DNA from: an uncultured Collinsella sp.
GTDB lineage: Bacteria > Actinomycetota > Coriobacteriia > Coriobacteriales > Coriobacteriaceae
Assembly: GCA_902461085.1 (NCBI GenBank)
Contig: CABPWH010000080.1
Coordinates: forward strand, 1 to 7,840
DNA length: 7,840 nucleotides
Direction: 5' to 3'
Shown: positions 5,788-7,840 of the stretch, piece after piece
Layout: each line of letters begins with the position of its first letter
Position numbering within the stretch: position 1 is the first letter of the stretch
Position numbers and translations under genes: made by a program
Notes under the pieces: generated by a model
Told to the model about the DNA's origin: nothing
What the model saw: only the letters and a program-made list of their open reading frames with translations
Databases searched by the model: none

Positions 5788-6282
5788 ATGGTCAAGACCA
5801 AGACCGAGCAGGCGATCATCGACGCGCTCGAGGCCGTCGCTCCCCAGCACGATGTCGACATCGTCGACGTCGAGCTCGTGGGTGCCACCAAGGCCCCCTG
5901 CGTGCGTGTGCGTATCGAGGGTGCCGAGGGTCAGAGCCTGTCGCTCAACGACGTCACGGCCAACACCAAGTGGGTCGGCGATGTGATTGAGGAGCTCGAC
6001 CCCATTTCTTCGAGCTACACGCTTGAGGTGTCGAGCCCGGGCATGGCGCGCCCGCTACGCCGCCCGTGCGACTTTGCCCGCTTTGTGGGCGAGAACTGCG
6101 AGCTCACCTCCACCGCCACCGAGGGCCGTCGCAAGTACGCCGGCAAGATTGCCGCCGCCACCGAGACGAACGTGACCCTCGAGCTCGAGGGCGGCGAGTC
6201 CGTTACCCTCGATTTCTCTGATGTTAAAAAGTGCAAGTTGAAGCCCACCTACGACTTCAAGCCCGCGAAGGAAGGAAAGTAA
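5788..6282 (+). CDS. rimP: Ribosome maturation factor RimP
   Basis: RimP binds free 30S subunits and assists their late maturation in the cytosol. The protein has 164 residues, a normal length. The N-terminal alpha/beta domain runs to about residue 90 and ends in the family signature YTLEVSSPGMARPL (77-90); the usual Asp in SSPGLDRPL is Ala here. The C-terminal SH3-like barrel covers about 95-155 (YAGKIAAATETNVTLELEGG, then the VKKCKLKP strand). ATG 5788 is chosen because GGAGG (5776-5780) lies 7 nt upstream; an in-frame ATG at 5770 would put that site inside the gene. First gene of rimP-nusA-infB, with one base between its stop and nusA, so the two are translationally close. Expression must pass the leader terminator at 5735-5767. 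Confidence 0.95.
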   Translation: MVKTKTEQAIIDALEAVAPQHDVDIVDVELVGATKAPCVRVRIEGAEGQSLSLNDVTANTKWVGDVIEELDPISSSYTLEVSSPGMARPLRRPCDFARFVGENCELTSTATEGRRKYAGKIAAATETNVTLELEGGESVTLDFSDVKKCKLKPTYDFKPAKEGK

Positions 6283-6283
6283 G

Positions 6284-7531
6284 ATGGCAGCATCCGACAT
6301 GATGTCCGCCCTGATGGAGCTTTGCCAGGAGAAGCACATCGACCAGCTCTACCTGATCGACCGCCTGGAGCAGTCGCTTGCCAAGAGCTATGCCGAGATC
6401 CTGCATCTTGAGTGGGGCGCCAAGGTGACCATCGACCGCACCACCGGCAAGATCTACGTCTACCGTCTGGAGCCGATTGACGATTCCATGGACGAGGAGG
6501 GCAACTTCACCGAGTTCGAGGAGATCGACGTTACCCCCAAGAACACGAGCCGCATCGCCGCCCAGCACGCCAAGGCCGAGATCAACGCCATCGTGCGCAA
6601 CTCCGCCCGCGAGCAGATCTACGAGGAGTTCTCCGGCCGCATCGGTGACCTCATCAGCGGTACCGTGCTGCAGTCCACGCCCGACTTCACGATCGTCAAG
6701 ATTCGCGAGGGCGTCGAGGCCGAGCTGCCGCACTTCGACCAGCGCCGTTACGAGAACGAGCGCAACGAGCGTCCGATGGGCGAGCGCTACCTGCACAACC
6801 AGCACATCAAGGCCGTGATCATCGACGTTCGCGACCCCAACTCCAACCTGCAGCCGGTTCGTGGCGAGCACAGCCGTCCGCCGATTGTCATCTCCCGTAC
6901 CCACCCCGAGCTCATGCGTCGTCTGTTTGAGCAGGAGGTGCCCGAGATCTATGAGGGCACCGTCCAGATTAAGTCGATCGCCCGCGAACCCGGCCAGCGC
7001 TCAAAGGTCGCCGTCCACTCGCTCGACGACCGTCTGGATCCCGTGGGCGCCTGCGTCGGCCCCAAGGGCAGCCGTGTTCGCGCTGTCGTGGGCGAGCTCC
7101 GTGGCGAGCGCGTCGACGTCATCCTGTGGGATGCCGATCCTGCCGTCTACGTCGCCAACGCCCTGTCGCCCGCTAAGGTCACCCGCGTCCTCATCGACGA
7201 GGAGAAGGCCTACGCCGGCGTCATCGTGCCCGACGACCAGCTGTCCCTCGCCATTGGCAAGGAGGGCCAGAACGCCCGCCTCGCCGCGCGCCTGACCGGC
7301 TGGCACATCGACATCAAGTCCGAGACGCTTGCCGCCGACATCCTCAAGAACGTTCCCGTTCACGAGGAGCCCGCCGCCGACCTGATCGGTGACGAGGAGG
7401 ACGAGGACGTCCGCCGCTGTGAGTATGTGTCCGAGGACGGCATCCAGTGCCGCAACCAGGCTCGTCCCGGCTCCCGTTTCTGCGGTGTCCACGACACCGA
7501 CGCCTTCGATGATGCGGAGGACCTGATCTAG
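6284..7531 (+). CDS. nusA: Transcription factor NusA with Cys/His zinc-finger-like C-terminal tail
   Basis: NusA binds RNA polymerase and nascent RNA and tunes pausing, intrinsic termination and antitermination. The 415 residues show the N-terminal RNAP-binding domain (about 1-120), S1 domain (about 122-195, starting GDLISGTVLQSTPDFTIVKI), KH1 (about 200-290, with SRTHPELMRRLFEQEVPEI at 204-222 and the GPKG loop at 259-262), and KH2 (about 290-348, with IGKEGQN at 324-330). Beyond KH2 is a tail of about 65 residues: an acidic stretch (EEPAADLIGDEEDED, 361-375), then C379-x9-C389-x10-C400-x2-H403, then an acidic end. The Cys/His set looks like a small zinc-binding motif; it is not the E. coli AR1/AR2 repeats. 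AAGGAA (6272-6277) inside the rimP end serves as ribosome site for ATG 6284. The stop is followed by two hairpins before infB. Confidence 0.96.
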   Translation: MAASDMMSALMELCQEKHIDQLYLIDRLEQSLAKSYAEILHLEWGAKVTIDRTTGKIYVYRLEPIDDSMDEEGNFTEFEEIDVTPKNTSRIAAQHAKAEINAIVRNSAREQIYEEFSGRIGDLISGTVLQSTPDFTIVKIREGVEAELPHFDQRRYENERNERPMGERYLHNQHIKAVIIDVRDPNSNLQPVRGEHSRPPIVISRTHPELMRRLFEQEVPEIYEGTVQIKSIAREPGQRSKVAVHSLDDRLDPVGACVGPKGSRVRAVVGELRGERVDVILWDADPAVYVANALSPAKVTRVLIDEEKAYAGVIVPDDQLSLAIGKEGQNARLAARLTGWHIDIKSETLAADILKNVPVHEEPAADLIGDEEDEDVRRCEYVSEDGIQCRNQARPGSRFCGVHDTDAFDDAEDLI

Positions 7532-7539
7532 CGCGCGGT

Positions 7540-7562
7540 CGCGCCGGGCGGGTCCCGGCGCG
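7540..7562 (+). other. GC-rich hairpin after nusA
   Basis: CGCGCCGGG (7540-7548) pairs perfectly with CCCGGCGCG (7554-7562) around CGGGT. No T-run follows (TCTCACACG), so it is not a standard intrinsic terminator. It starts 9 nt after the nusA stop. It could be a pause site, a processing site or a 3' stabiliser that allows different nusA and infB levels. Confidence 0.7.
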
Positions 7563-7586
7563 TCTCACACGCTCGTTCAGTCTCTA

Positions 7587-7601
7587 GGCACCCAAGGTGC
7601 C
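7587..7601 (+). other. Small hairpin just upstream of the infB ribosome site
   Basis: GGCACC (7587-7592) pairs with GGTGCC (7596-7601) around CAA. It ends 9 nt before the infB Shine-Dalgarno AGGTGA (7611-7616) and leaves it unpaired. It may be structural or regulatory; nothing in the sequence decides this. Confidence 0.45.
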
Positions 7602-7622
7602 AGAAAGGGTAGGTGAAGTCAT

Positions 7623-7840
7623 ATGGCAAAAGTCCGTGTGTCCACCCTGGCCAAAGAGTTCGGCATGACCTCCAAGGAATTGATGGGTCATCTCGCCGAT
7701 ATGAAGATTCCCGCTAAGTCCGCTTCCTCCACCTTGGAGGACGCCTATGTCGCCATGGTCCGCAAGCAGCTCGCCTCGGTGATCGAGGCCCGCGCCCAGG
7801 AAGTCGAGGCCGCCAAGCAGGCCGAGGAGCAGGCAGCTGC
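7623..7840 (+). CDS. infB: Translation initiation factor IF-2, N-terminal part
   Basis: IF-2 is the GTPase that places fMet-tRNA on the 30S subunit and promotes 70S formation. Only the first 72 codons are present; the frame is open to the window end. The start MAKVRVSTLAKEFGMTSKEL, followed by MGHLADMKIPAKSASSTLED, is the IF2 N-terminal domain (residues 1 to about 50). After it comes the Ala/Glu/Lys-rich helical linker (EARAQEVEAAKQAEEQAAA), usual in high-GC bacteria. The GTPase core lies beyond the window. AGGTGA (7611-7616), 6 nt before ATG 7623, supports the start. It is third in rimP-nusA-infB, 91 nt after nusA. The ylxR gene often found at this point is absent. Confidence 0.95.
   Translation, partial: MAKVRVSTLAKEFGMTSKELMGHLADMKIPAKSASSTLEDAYVAMVRKQLASVIEARAQEVEAAKQAEEQAA

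Overview
The window is high-GC bacterial chromosome with housekeeping genes. Strong C/G bias at third codon positions, clear Shine-Dalgarno sites and the protein sequences suggest an actinobacterium of the Coriobacteriia, possibly Collinsella. That placement is an inference from sequence character and was not tested by a search.

Layout. (1) 1-506: the 3' end of a PLP-dependent Cys/Met-metabolism enzyme gene, cut by the window edge. (2) 507-639: a convergent junction with a near-perfect 27-bp inverted repeat. (3) 984-640, minus strand: a small ModE/LysR-like winged-helix regulator. (4) 985-1177: the divergent control region, with a dyad near the regulator start and a candidate promoter and palindrome ahead of guaB. 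(5) 1178-2689: IMP dehydrogenase, matching the Tritrichomonas foetus enzyme in length and active-site numbering as recalled. (6) 2690-2952: a terminator-like hairpin, an extended -10 candidate, and a long imperfect hairpin (about 119 nt) in the leuS leader. (7) 2953-5529: leucyl-tRNA synthetase, followed by a textbook intrinsic terminator. (8) 5595-5787: a good promoter, then a second textbook terminator only 20 nt before rimP. (9) 5788-7840: rimP-nusA-infB, with infB cut by the window end.

How the genes work together. guaB feeds GTP synthesis, leuS charges tRNA-Leu, and rimP, nusA and infB serve 30S maturation, transcription elongation/termination/antitermination and translation initiation. 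All fit growth-linked expression. The first two genes are unrelated accessory functions.

No mobile element with a transposase, CRISPR array, rRNA or tRNA was seen. The points most worth a second look are the intrinsic terminator inside the leader of the operon that encodes termination factor NusA, the Cys/His zinc-finger-like tail on NusA with no ylxR between nusA and infB, the protozoan-type IMPDH, and the two large intergenic inverted repeats.
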